Positions 24,101-36,800 of a DNA stretch of 64,000 nucleotides are shown here, in pieces; the stretch's first letter is position 1, and every line of letters begins with the position of its first letter. Location of the stretch: NCBI GenBank assembly GCA_000310025.1, contig FN649748.1:3340381-3404380 (forward strand). Direction: 5' to 3'. The notes beneath the pieces were generated by a model. The model had not been told where the DNA came from. It was given only the letters and a program-made list of their open reading frames with translations, and made no database searches. The position numbers and the translations under genes are program-made. The DNA comes from Ectocarpus siliculosus (Eukaryota; Sar; Phaeophyceae; Ectocarpales; Ectocarpaceae).

Positions 24101-27100
24101 GTGGGGGAGATTGGGGGAGCTACCGAGTAGGTAGACAAACAACCTAAAGCATGGCAAAATATGCTGGATCTCTTGAGCAGAAGGATGTCGTTTCGTGAGC
24201 AAAGCCTCGTGCACTGCGTCGTTGGAGACGGGCTACCGCCGAGTAATCTACTGTGGCACAACCTCTTACCTGGAGTTGAACAGCGGCTCTTCGCTCGATC
24301 TCTTTCTGTGTCTCTTTTTGCATCTTTAGCTTACTCAGCCAGATTCGCGCGAGGAAGCAACGCGCACTGCCCTGATAGATGAGTGCGGAAGAGGGCAGGG
24401 GAAAGGAGAACGCGACCCCCGTGCGGCAAAGGTTACAAACGAGCTGTAGTAGCTTGTCGATAAAGTCGACCACCCAGTTGTTGCCTATTTGCCTTCCACC
24501 GTGCTGCTGAATTTGTGGCGTTCACACATTGGTCCCAGTCAGCCTTGGTTTACCTGTACACGCGTCAACAGAAGTGGGAACCCACTAACCTACACAAAGC
24601 GGTTAATCTCCCCATAAAACACTCCCCCGATAAGGGCGAATGGGTCTTCCGTCGAATCCCCGAAAATGTCAGGCGTTCCAGGATGGTCGACAAATCGATA
24701 GATGGGTCGTTTCGCCATGGGGAAATATTATTGCCAAGCCCCCCCACGCTTGCCTCCACGTTTGACCACCAGTCGGTCGGCCTATGTGGGGCATGAATTG
24801 AACATGGCTTAAGTACCCTATGGATAACAAAGTCGGTCACATCGCACTTTGGGTTCACACAACCAGGCGTTTCGACCGAGGTGCTTCATTGTCAACTCGC
24901 CTGCATCTTGCCCGAGCTGATGTCAATATCTCGCACCCTCTGTCGCTTCACCTCCCGCCATGCCGCGCACCGTTTGAGGCCAATCCACCCCCGCACCGTG
25001 GCTTGTACTCGCACAGCCGCCGCATGTTGAAGCTCCTGCAATAGGGGAACATTTCGGTATGCGACGCGACGATTTCTTCGACGAGAGTGTCGTGCAGTGG
25101 AAGGGTCGGGCGCTTCGGACGGGCAGAGAGACGGGTGTGTTGCACTATTTATTCTCTTCGACCCGCGAGCAGGGGTGCCGCCAAAGGGTGCCCACCTCGG
25201 TTCTAACGATCACATGGTCGGGCCACGAACATGCCGTGATAAACTATACAACGGCGTGGGGGTTGAATAGGCGTGCAGTCGCTTGGCTGCCTTGACAGAA
25301 GCCAATGCTACCCGTAGGAATGGTAGGAAAAAAAAACGGAATTCATTGTGCAGGTGTACGACGCCCACGTTCAGCGACTTGTTCTGGCGGAATCACCTGC
25401 TTCCGATCTTCAAGCATCCCTTCGATGGCCGACTGCCAGCGTTGTTGGCGTGTTCGACCGGCGGTGTTTTGAGAGGCAGAGGTTTCTGTTAGTCTGTTGC
25501 ATTGACCACCATGGTGAGAACAAAACGAGTTTTCATGTGTCTCTCGTCGAAACAGGTCAGTGCTAACGACCAACTCATACTTTTCGCGCATGAACGGCAT
25601 CCAACTAACGGACAAAATCCCGAACGGGTGTGGTCGCGCTTGAAATTTGTGTAAGTAAGTATCCGAAAGTGAATGAAGATATGGAGATTGAACAGACTAG
25701 ACGCAGGCATCACAAGAGGGTTATTCCAGCCGCCGCCTGACCCGCCCCTGACCCGTACGCCCCTAGTAAGTGCAACGTAGCAGTCCGGAAGACATTCACA
25801 CATACCCCAATCAGATTGTCGTCCCTCCTGGCCATGAAACCTCGGAAAATGGCTTGGATAGGCACGGCTCGGCTGCCTTTTGCCAGCAGTGCGCGCTTTT
25901 CCTCCCGCAATACGCTGGCCCTTAGGCGAACTCTGCTCGACGGACGTTGACATTGGAGGTATATTTCTTGCGTAGTTTGTGGGACGTTCAGCAGTATTCG
26001 TAGGCCACCGAACGCACGGCGCCCCGTTGGTCGTGAAAACTTGATTGTGGGGCCACAGACTATAAGATTTTCGATTGCCACAACAGCGACTGATCCCCAA
26101 GGCCTGCTACTCAGTCTTCGTCGGTGTCTCGGGAGTCTTCCAAATCGCGTTGGGAATTTTGACCGTCAGAGACGCTCGCAACAAAACGTTCCGCTGGAGT
26201 ACCATTGCCCGCAGCAAGTTGTTCTTGCTTGTACTATGTCATGGTATTAATAAAGCCCAGTACTTCGCCCGTTTCCGTCGGGCATTGGGCCATTTTCTTT
26301 AACTAATGACTTGACTAACGTGCTATGTAGCACAACCACACCCCACCTGTGTGCCCTGTACACTCGCTGTATCTCGAGTGCCGCCTTGTTTTGCTTCCTG
26401 AGCAGACGTGTTTCCCACCATACCAACTGCAAGCGTTCATGGGAGCGTCGGCAGAGGAAGTCGGTTCGAGAAAAGACACGAGCCAGTCGAACTGTTGAAC
26501 AGTCGACGTGGCAAACGAGCGGGGGGGGGTCCGGAGTAACAATTGAAGCAGGTGGGTGCCCCCGAGAGCTAAGGACAACAAGCACAAAACAGTGACAGGA
26601 ATCTTGGGCTCACCTTTTTGTGGTAGCGATAGTAAGCCGCCTGGATAGTGCAAACCGCAGCTTCGGCTTGGGCGTAGGCGGCTCTCAGCGCGTCCGCCAA
26701 CCGCTTTTTGTATCTTCTCCAACATCTCTGCGAGGAGAGTTCACAACGCAGTAGACGATGACGGTTTCCGCTTTCGCCAGGGCTACCAGGGTCGCCGCCA
26801 CTTGGGCTCATGTTGATGAGACTTTCACACAGACACTTGCAAATCTTCAGAATGTTGTGTATGTCACAATACAAGCAAAGAAAAGACATTCAACAACGGA
26901 GATAAATACACACGACCAGCGAAAAAACGAAAAACAAGTGAAGCCTGGGTTAATCGCCTGTCTCATAGAGAAAAATAAGACACCCATCAATACACTCTAG
27001 CATTTCCCGAGCTAGAAGAAGGAAGAGCGCCAGAAACACACGCCCTACGGGAATATTGTAGAGCGTCCCGTTCAGGCTTTAGTCTGTCGTTTACGGTACC

Positions 27101-30100
27101 TGGATAGCGAGCACCGCTGCGAGCTCGATAGCCTTGTGCGATTCCTCTATCTGACGTCAATGGATAAACGCAGGCATTGACCAAAGCGGGCGTTAGTTTC
27201 TGGGGGCTTGACTGCAAAGCAAGGGCAAGCAGTGCATGCGCATTGAAGCCCGCTTGCGCTGTCTGTTCCAAAGGTCTCGTTAAAATTCACCGAAAGCGAC
27301 AGGTCGTCAGGCAAAGGTCGGGGTTAGGGTAGAGCAGCCCCTACCGTTGCAAACATACGCAGAGGTCGCACAGCACGCCGTGAAGGTATCAATCATTGGT
27401 GTGTACGTCATTGCTACGCCGGTGATTCGCGAGGGGTACAACTGGGGACCTACAATACACGAAAACACCGGACAAGGGGTTTCCGGTCGTCACTGTTGCA
27501 GAAAATATGACGTTGCGCCTCGAGTCTCGCCGGAAGCGGGAAAGGGATGGTGTCTCACGAGCCATACAATAGTAGCACCGCCCATAGACTGCCAGGGAGC
27601 ATGGATAGCGCCCGGAAACAGAAAAAACTCCAAGTGCCAGGTACACGACCGTCCATCGGAAAGCACTGCGACGCTGCCACGAGTATCTACCATACAGATG
27701 GCGTGATGCGTGTGCTGCGTTAAAGCAATATCGCCATCGTGCTATACTACGAACCTGATGAACTTGAACTCACCCTCTTGTAAGGTGTGGCAGCCCACAC
27801 CAAGGCGAGGCCCATGCCTAGTCAATGGGTTCACTGCTTGAAGGTCCGTTTCGAGAAAAGGCGATGGACTCACCCTGCGGTCTATCATGCTCCTTTGTGG
27901 TATAAAGCCGAAGAACGTCTTTGCCTCCTGAACCAGCGACGGCCCGACGCCTTCGATTAGGCCGTGCAGCCCCGCGAGACCAACTTCTACACAGCCGGTA
28001 ATGTTGAGCGTATGGAGGCCCGGGCAGTTCTGAGCTAGGCAACAGACGCCTCGCTCCGTTACCTGTAGAATCCAGTGGGTTGTTCGAGAGAGAGTGCACT
28101 TCATTCGAATAGCTTGCTGTATCGTGTGCCATATCCATGACTTACAGACACAGAATACGGCTAAGCGTCGGGAGCATCATATCGTGCACTTGTCTTGGCT
28201 TTCGTTCGGCGCAAGAGGAGCCTCAGAAACCCACGGTAGTGGTGGCGGTCAGAGCGCATGGACATGGTGCATCACAAACATAGGGCACTCGGTTGAAGCG
28301 AAGAGGTAGCCCGACAGAGAAGAGAGCTACGAAAGTAGCGAGATCAGTCTGCGGCGGGAGCCCAGCCGCCCATAACAAAAAACACACGAATTGGCCAAGG
28401 GTCATGGCCGAGTCCTCCACAGGTGGATCGCAGCTTCTCATGGCGCTCCAAATCGTATCATCAACCAGCACGGGCATCAACTCTTTCAAAGGAGGACACT
28501 TGCCTCCTTAGCTCCGGCAATGTTGAGCGCCTGCAAAGATCTACACCCCCGGCTTAGAGCAGACACACCCGCATCGGTCACACGACCGATGAGCGCCACA
28601 TTGAGCGACACCAACCGGGGGCAGTGCTTGCTTAGGGCAATGAGAGCTCCATTCTGCGGAGGCGTCCACAAACAAGAAAGACAATTCAATGTGTCAGGCA
28701 GGAACAACAGGGTCTTAAAACTGTCGGTACCTTTGCTCGTGGTCAGTCAACCTCAACTGCAGCCTCGAAGACTTTAGCGGGACGTGGCAATCATTGTGTG
28801 TCCTACTTTCTGCAGTGATAAGTTTTGAATCGAAACCAGGCGATAGCACGTGTACACGGGAATAGAGAAGCAACAAAGAAACAAACCTTGACTTTTCCGC
28901 AATGGTAGAGGTTGAGCACCGACATATTGGGGCAGCCTCGGGCGATGTATTGCACGCCTTTCGTGGTTACCTGTCTCACGGAGATGCACAACAATAGGAA
29001 GCGCGGGGCACCACCGATTTCTCGCCTATTCGACACTAACGTTTCATCACGTTAGCTCCTGACATTTCTTGCAGCATGATGTTCTCAACGTCTAGCCAAG
29101 CCAACTATCACGAATGGCTGGCCTAATACACCTCAATGGTTGCGATGAACAACGGCCTCTCAAAAGTAGGCATATTTGACGGGGGTATGCGTTGGGGTTG
29201 CCGCATGAGAAACGCCTCTCCTTGCCCAGAATCTCAGTAAACCCACAGACAATGAGGATCCTGCCAGTATAGGGTGCCTGTGGAGTGCAGTACCTTGTCA
29301 CAACCGGAGAGGTTGAGGAAGCACAATCTCTGACATCCTTTGGCCAGCACTCGAAGAGAAACGTCAGACATCCGTTTGCAGTCCGCCAGGGACAGTGATT
29401 GCAGCAAGGCGCAGCACGAACCAAATCCTATCGCACCACCAAGATACGCGACTGCCTAGAGAGGAATCGGAGGTGTTGAGAAGGAAGGCAGTGTAAACGC
29501 GGTGTGATGTACTACTGCATATTTGTGCAGTGCTTGGAGTACTTGTAGAACCAACAGTAGTGCCGTGCGACACCCCTCTTCTTGCATCTCCAAGAACCGC
29601 AGTTCCACACAACAAATGGAAAGTATGGCACCCTCTCACATATCTGCATCGCTGAACCCCACCTCATCGTTTAATCCTGTACAGTCAGAGAGGTCAACGC
29701 TCGTCAGCGTACTCTTGCAGTACTCCACCAGCGCCCGGACGCCGAGGTTATTCAGCTGCAACATTGCCGACAGAGGTCGAACACGATTGGGCCACTGTTC
29801 AATACGACTGCGGGTTGTAGTTGGCGCAGCAATGCCCGATAGGGCTAGATGAGGTTTGGGGAGTTTCTCAGCCGATCGCAAATTGGGAGGAAGGTCATAC
29901 CATGTAACGTTTGGTACACGCACGCTGTATCGAACGTTGTAGGCACGCCTGCATCGTACGCAATATTGGGCGAGGAAAAACGAGGAAAAACGCAGTAGAG
30001 AGCGCCCAGCATGTTGCAGAAGCATTTTCACGCACGTCTTCGGCAATTGCGTAATCAATTCGAGGCACGGTACCACCTTCAGCTGTGGTGGCAATTTGAC

Positions 30101-30828
30101 GGAAACGCCAGGAACATCACCTGGCGACACGAGGCGAGGTTGATGGTCCGGAGGCAAAATAGACGGGCGGCGAAGACCTCGAGCATTTCGTTTGTTGTTT
30201 CTGTTCTGCTGAGGTCTACCTGTGTCGAACACAGATAAATACAAACATGCGTCGGTCGGTTGCATGTCGCAGCTAGCCTCGAGCGCTACGTAAGTGACGA
30301 GTGTGTGAAGATGTTGTGGGAAACTGTACTTGTACCTGCGGTACTTTGCACCTGCTGTGCCATGAGGTTTACCAGTATTAATCTAGTGTTGAGAGCAGGA
30401 TACGTCGGATGACTTCACCAAAGGTGATACCGCACGACGCTCCACACAGCTCGTGGTGCAAGAGAATGTCCAACTAGCAAGCCACATCGTGTATATGGTC
30501 CGCAGAAAACACATACGTTGTACAACACGGAATCCGAAGAACATCGGACTGTCACGAACTAGAGTAAGGTATGACGCTGGCGCTCGTGATTCTCGATGAG
30601 CCAATGACACCGCTTGGTAGGCTTACCGTCTGAAGAGAGCCCCCTACGGCCAGGCATAAGCTACGGAAAGACAGGAGGCGGACCCCTTTCCAGCCGCTGA
30701 GGTCGATCGAGCCGAACAAGTGGCACTTGCGCGTCAGCTCCGATAATTCCTTGGGATCTAGTCCCCCAAGCTTGTGCTGCTTCAGCTTGACTTCTTGGAG
30801 TTTAGGAGGATTCTCTGCCAGCGCAATA
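18996..30828 (-). CDS. LRR / IQ-motif / WW-like multidomain protein (about 21 exons)
   Basis: Minus-strand exons: 30828-30627, 29755-29663, 29455-29294, 28970-28887, 28653-28504, 28062-27874, 26727-26614, 26426-26347, 25932-25806, 25432-25397, 25035-24937, 24589-24554 (weaker), 24371-24270, 23349-23201, 22755-22701, 21867-21802, 21497-21394, 21014-20956, 20565-20474, 19474-19352, 19061-18996 (TAA). Phases agree throughout. The first six exons encode cysteine-type AMN1/FBXL LRRs, e.g. LTSVDLSDCTGLNDE and RLCFLNLSGCDK. The next give IQ motifs: CTIQAAYYRYHKK, LEIQRVYRAHR, IQAIFRGFMARR, VQATVRGWIGLK, VQGSARCFLAR, LQVFRGGRVMSWR. Then come WW-like segments (WEHLYDEATGKLRYFDPKTG; KWTMEQDDAGDIIFVHRE) and a charged helical end. 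IQ motifs predict calmodulin or light-chain binding. Introns at 28503 (GC-AAGT) and 21393 (GC) would be GC-AG. The 5' end and one LRR exon between 29756 and 30626 are not located. Confidence 0.8.
21120..21176. repeat. (CT)n microsatellite
   Basis: About 27 CT units in an intron of the LRR/IQ gene. In the minus-strand reading it produces a spurious Arg-Glu repeat frame. Confidence 0.97.
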
Positions 30829-31876
30829 CTGCCGCAGAACATCAGCCCCACAGAACATCCACGTCTCTTGTGAAAAAGATGTGAACAATTGGCTTTTGGC
30901 ATTACGTACTCGGATATCCCTCAGATCCTACTCTTTATGTACGTGTCTCTGTGCTTCTTGAATCTCCATATCCTGACCTCCACATTCGTACGTTTTTATT
31001 TTCTAGCAGGCCCAGTACAAAACTCGTCACTATCCATAGACTATGTGGAGGAGTCTACAGGTACATGTGTAGTTTTTTTTTTTCTTTCATGCATGCATAC
31101 CGTGTGCGGGCAAACTGCAGCAGATAGGCTGCTGAAACTCTTATCTTCGCTACCGCCTGACCCCAAACGCAGGTGGAAGTTCAATGGAATTCGGAGGGAG
31201 ACAGCAGCAATCTACTATGAACGGTTCTCGAACTGGGACAGTGGTGGACCAACATGTTCATGCCTACGGTACTTGGATTGGAAGCACCCAACGGCTCACC
31301 GTACTTTGTCCGCTTCTCGTTCTTTCGGGGGTCTTCTTTCGGTCGACATCATTCGTTTCGCCAAGAGGGTCCCCCATTCGGGACCCATTTCCAATCTACG
31401 ATTGTCCCGGTCGAGCTCCATCGTTATCACCTTCAACTACCCTCACAAGCAGATCTCTTCGGTGCTCTCCCCTTGTTTTGGGTAGGCGGTGCAATAGGTT
31501 ACGTTTCAAACCTTTCATACAACAATACATTGATGCACGCCGCGCTCTCCTGCCCTCCTCTCTCTTCGCTCACCGCCCACAGATGGCAGGCAGTTATGAA
31601 GATAGAAGTGCGTCAGAGCACGTACTTACCAACATCCAGGACTAACTTAGGTGCAATTTGTGTGCTCTGAAGCCCAAAAAATTGCATTTACCGTACATGT
31701 GATATTTTGGAGACCTCTGCTATCTACTGCTGCTGCTGCTGTTGTTACTTTTATCTGCGCGGTACAGTAGATACAAAGTGGCAAAGTGGCATTTATCGCC
31801 GGGGCCCGACACACAACATATAATTAATTCCCCCCGGATCCAGAGGATCAACTAAACAAACTGTATGCCATAAGAA

Positions 31877-31965
31877 GGATACGAACTAGAGCGTTCGAAC
31901 GTATCCCTTTTCATGAGGACAAAATGGCCAAGATAGGATAGCTGTCGCTACAACGAGCGACAGCT
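31877..31965. repeat. Two adjacent hairpins
   Basis: First: GGATACG (31877-31883) pairs with CGTATCC (31900-31906). Second: a perfect 10-bp stem AGCTGTCGCT / AGCGACAGCT (31940-31949 and 31956-31965) around a 6-nt loop ACAACG. The second lacks a T tract, so it is not an obvious terminator; function unknown. Confidence 0.7.
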
Positions 31966-32070
31966 GATAGATGTAACTATATATCTATGTCGTCAGACGT
32001 GTGCGTCCACGGGCGGAAACAGAGCGCAAACACCACACACTTGATACTTAAGAGGAAAAATAAGTACACG

Positions 32071-32146
32071 CACAGAAAGACTACCCATTCGAGATATACC
32101 CACAGTCGAACGGGATGTGGTGGAGTCTTTTCAGTGAGTGGAGGAA
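32071..32146 (+). repeat. Diverged dispersed repeat, partner at 2510-2585
   Basis: Same order of short blocks as in the NOL6 intron copy (see that entry). It precedes the MITE-like element at 32250. Confidence 0.55.
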
Positions 32147-32249
32147 AACCGGCTGGGTACTGGACATATTTCGAGTCTATTAAAGTCTATGCACTGATGA
32201 TTAATATCAGTAAATGCCAGCTGGTGCTAAGTACAAAAACATCTGTATA

Positions 32250-32360
32250 GGTAACTTACATTTTACAATACATCCCCTGTAGTTCTCTACTGGGTCAACG
32301 ACAAAATATCGGGGAGAATCCCTCCGTTGTGTCGTGTATTGTAAAATGTAACCTTTACAG
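32250..32360. repeat. MITE-like hairpin element with 17-bp arms
   Basis: TTACATTTTACAATACA at 32256-32272 is repeated exactly in inverse at 32335-32351. The loop (about 32291-32334) contains GGTCAACGAC...CCTCCGTTG...GTCGTG, which recurs, diverged, at 53473-53522. Confidence 0.75.
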
Positions 32361-32480
32361 GGGACACGGCGCAGTGTCTATTGACAGCTTGCTGGTTTGT
32401 TAGATTTTAGGAATAATATTCTAAAAATCATGGAAGATGGAACGAAGGCTACAGCAGTACATCACTCGTTTTTCAAAGAG

Positions 32481-32645
32481 CAGTGGCCAAAATCGGGTAC
32501 ACCCGGTCCAAACACGGCCATAATCGGGCACCCCTACAAGATGCTGCTGGGAGCGACCGCATGCCACCATCTGACTGATTGGCCGACGCCCGCCCCTGCC
32601 CGACCTTGACCGCCTTTCCACCGGGTGCACCCGATCTTGGCTACT
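32481..32645. mobile_element. MITE-like element, about 165 bp, 25-bp terminal inverted repeats
   Basis: The left arm begins AGTGGCCAAAATCGGGT and continues to ACCCGGT (to about 32507). The right arm (32619-32645) is its inverse with about three mismatches. No coding capacity. The arms' AGTRGCCAA start and size suit a non-autonomous DNA transposon. Target-site duplications are not clear. Confidence 0.65.
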
Positions 32646-33875
32646 CACCCCCGGGAGGGGTACCCGGTTTATCTTTCCCCAACCCGAAAATGGCTGGGCT
32701 GTTCGCCCAAAACCCATGCACACAACCACGGGTCGGACGCACACCACTGACCCTCCTTTGTCGCCAGTAATGAGAAAGTAGCGGAGGGAGAGAAATAAAT
32801 ATGTCTATTCTTGAGATGAGTCCCGTGTGTGTCGCATCTCGTGAGGGAGGTATTCATCCAGCTCTTTCTTCTTCTCGATCATTTGCACAGACCGCCAGCC
32901 GTTTCCCCCAAGGGAGACTACACCACCACCTGCTGTGCGCTGGTGAGAGAGGTGTTGTGTGGTAACGAATGCGAGGTTTTCACCTGCCGGTTACCTACCC
33001 CCCCCCGTCCACATCCCGATTTCGTGGAACATACACCCCCCCCGATACTTATTGTTGGTGAACCCCCTGTTCTCTTTTTTTTTTCGGTGCTGCTCAGCAT
33101 GAGCTGTGCCAGCGAAACAGCAAGACACACAAGTCAGTTCTCGTCACCTAGCGCACCAATCGTCATGGCACTACTTCGAGCGTGTGCTCCATTGCGATAT
33201 ATAGGGGCGTGACAATTGTGTTGGGCATGGGTGCTGTGTGTGGGAAGAGCTTCATGGCGGCGTGGAATCCGACCAATTTTCAAAAAACGAATCGGCAGAG
33301 ATCCTCAAGACTATCGAAACTGAAGATGATAAAGCTTGCGGGTTGCGTTGAATAAAAAACAAACCGAAATATCCCCTCACCACCTTTGCGTACCCCACCC
33401 CCTACCCCCTGCTACTACTGTCTTGCGTTTTTCTAGTCTTGGGGGGGTGCGTATGTTTAGGCACCTCTCCCCCCACTGGGTTTGTCTGGGCCAGGGCACA
33501 CCACACACATACGCAACCGCACGCACGCGCACGCGCCCACGTCGCACGATGACACGGAAAACTCGGGTGTGAAACAACGATCAGAGGCATACACAAACAG
33601 TCTGAAGACAGTGAGTAAGTGACGGAAGCAGAGGACATGAGCAACCGGAGGTGTTAGAAAATCAGCAACACCGCGCAGCACAAAAATGCACAAAGGCAAG
33701 AAACTTCGTGTTCAGAACATCTATATAGAGGTAGGCTTCGTGGCCAGACCAAACCAACAGATCAAAAAATGCCATGAAGACTTAGGACGAACACCCACCC
33801 TTTGCCCACAATCTCGGCATACACGCGCTGGGGCAGAATCTATTCTTTTTACGAACACGTAGTGACTGTTGCGTG

Positions 33876-36800
33876 CTACGATGAGCTGCCAAGCCTACTT
33901 AAGCGCACAGTAATGTCGGGGGCCCCGTTGACAATTTTCGATGCCGGTAGAGTTCCTTGGAAGAAATCGACTACAGCACCGCATACTTCAGCCAAAACGC
34001 GTTCTCCGGCTTCCTCCGTGGAGCCTCCGATGTGCGGAGTGCACAGCACATTCGGCAGTCTGCTAACGGCAGCACGTGGGCGTCGAACTCAACCCAGTCA
34101 GTATTGGAAGTGCACGAGGTACTAGGACAGCTGCGGGAAAAAAAGCGTCTGATTGGCACATTGCATTGGCCGCGATCAAGGGTGCGAAGAGGCGGGTCTT
34201 GTACAGCAACCACAAAGATGCGAACTGTGAACCATCACCGGAAGCACGCCCTTTCATCTGATTAGCCGAAAAGATCGGACACTATTTTGTCCATTTTACA
34301 TAGGCGGGGAGGAAGTAGGCGAACGTACGGCACGAAACACGTTTTAGAGTCACCTGCAAAGACTGACGACATGATCCTGAAGAGGGGACCTCTCACACTC
34401 GAACACATCAAGGGCTGCGCCTCCCAAATGCCCCTGCTCCAGGCTCTGGAGTAGCGCTGGGAGCAATTAACGCGACAACATTAAGCACGCCTGTTGGAAA
34501 CGTAGGTACAGAACATAGCTCTCTGGGTGCACGATCCGAAGGCCGTTGATGAAAATTACTCAGAGATAGCACTCGCGCACCTAATTCGTCCACCACTCCT
34601 CCTCTCGCCGCATTGATAACCACGGCAGATGGCTTCATCAGGGCCAGTTCGCGTCTAGAAATCAGACCTTTCGTGTCCGCCGTCAGCGGGCAGTGCACAG
34701 ACAAAAAGTCGCTCTTCGACAAGAGTTCGTCGAGCGGCAGAGGAGGCAACGTCACCCCTGCTTGGCTTGCCGTAGCCTCCCGCTCGGATGCGCGTGGGTC
34801 GATCTCCTCAGCTCTCCCCGAGCAAGGCGTCGGACTCGACCCTTCTGCTATCATTACCACCATGCCGAAAGCCACAGCCAGTCTTGCCAGCTGATGAGTT
34901 GCAGGGACGTTGAGGGTCGGTAGAAGTCGACAATTGCTTTTCGAGGTCACGCACGGCGTACGTTAGAGAGGCTGACGTACGGAGAACAACACGACCCTCG
35001 TCTGGACCACATCGCCTACATGGTGCGGGAAGTCTCGGCCGGGGCAGCATACAATAATTGGCAAGTCAGCGTGTGGTGCTGCACAATGCCAACCCCGAAG
35101 CGGAAAGCAACAAAAAAACAGCATGCGCAAGATGCTGCGATCGCTTGATACACGTGATTTGGATCGATCGTCGCGTTTTCGATTCTAACGTCGACGATGT
35201 CCTCACTCTTCAAGAAAACCAAAGCGAGCGAAAAGAGCCTGACGTCATATCCCTGAACTTCGACACCAGCCAACAAGAGCTGGAAACCCAGCGGGGGCAG
35301 GATATCTGTTCTAGACTATGACTTCTGGCTGGACCCGACGAGAGAGCAAGAAAAATGGACCAATAGGTATGCACGTACCGCTATGCCCACAGAACCGAAG
35401 CCAACAATACCCAGTGTCTTTCCGCTGAGTGTGCGGCCAGTGAAATTGCTCTTAGCCCATTCCCCGCGTCTTGTGGTGTCGCGCGCTGACGAAATGCTCC
35501 TTGACACGCCGAGCATCAGGCCCATTACCAACTCTTGCGGAGACAAGAGCAATGGGAACGCGTGATTGGTGCGTTTCAATGGATCTTATCATTGGTATTC
35601 ATATTCTAGGTCTTGCTTGCTCGAGACTCAGAATCGTATAACAGCAAGTTCACAGTTCAACTGCCTTTATGTTACCGGTTGTATCTACGAGATGCGACGG
35701 AAAGTACCGCAGCTAAATTTTCTAGCAAGTAGCGATCAGCAAGCCGCTTTCCGTGCTGCAATCGAGTCGGCTGACCTGCAACAGACCCTGAGTTTCCCGT
35801 GGGAGCATTCACAACAGGTACCCCGAGCTCGGAGGCCGCCTTCAGGTCGATATTGTCCACCCCAGACCCCGCACGCCCTACTATCGCGACCCGGGGACTC
35901 GCGACTAGCATGTTGCGAGTGATTTGATTGGCCGAACGAACCACGACCGCGTCATACGCTGGGAGGACTTGCTCAAGCTCGGTATCGCTTAAACCATGCG
36001 CGGCGGTCACCTTGATTACAAAGAGGGTCAACGGCGCCATGACATTGGTCATGCAAACGGCAGCAAAGCCTTAATCATTCGTCCATGGTGCAGTCAATGT
36101 TCAGCTTCGGCCATCAAGTTGCTGGCCGGCAAATCTTACGACCAGGCGAAGACACACGCTACAACGTGGAAAATAGGCAATGGAATCAACAGAGAGAACG
36201 CGTCACAGCCGTTTGCTGAACACGGAAAACCGTACACCATGAGTTATCTGGTCGTCCAGCTGCTGTACCATACAGCCAGAACCTACTCGGATTTTACGTG
36301 TCAAGTTCGAGAAATGTATGCCACGCTCAATACGCGACATGACAGGCTGTGTCATCTGCTCAAAGAAGGGGGTCATCAAACATGATACAAAGTGCACCCG
36401 GGTTCATACTTGGTTTCGTCATCGCAAAAATAACAAGCATAGGAGAAGACCCCGGGAGCGTAGGCCAAGTCCTATGTGTCTAGAACACCGCTCTGTCCAC
36501 TCACACGCACATGGCTACTCGCTATCTCTGTTTCACCCGCGATGTTGGGCCAAGGCAACCTAGGAACGGCAGGACAACGCAGTTGGGGTCGCTTGCGGGC
36601 TCATGGCAGTTCATGCCCTCCTAATTTCGAGGAGTTTCACGGTATGTGACTTGAAAGCAACATCCATGGTAACAAACATGGTACTTATGAAGCATGTTCG
36701 CCTGGGGTTACCTCGTGCAGGCGAAATTCTTTCCGAACAATCTCTACATGTTAAGGTGTACAGCATATCCGCTATGCTACAAGCCAGCGCTAACTTGTCG

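Larger units (their letters stand above)
30829..33875. other. Intergenic region with open plus-strand frames and MITE-like repeats
   Basis: About 3 kb between the LRR/IQ gene and the dehydrogenase. Upstream exons of the LRR/IQ gene may lie here but were not found. Plus-strand segments 31014-31059 and 31125-31670 stay open in several frames, with a possible 65-bp intron (31060-31124); the product, around RRWKFNGIRRETAAIYYERF, is not recognised and could be an eroded transposon. Hairpins at 31877-31965 and inverted repeats at 32250-32360 and 32481-32645 are listed separately. Confidence 0.45.
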
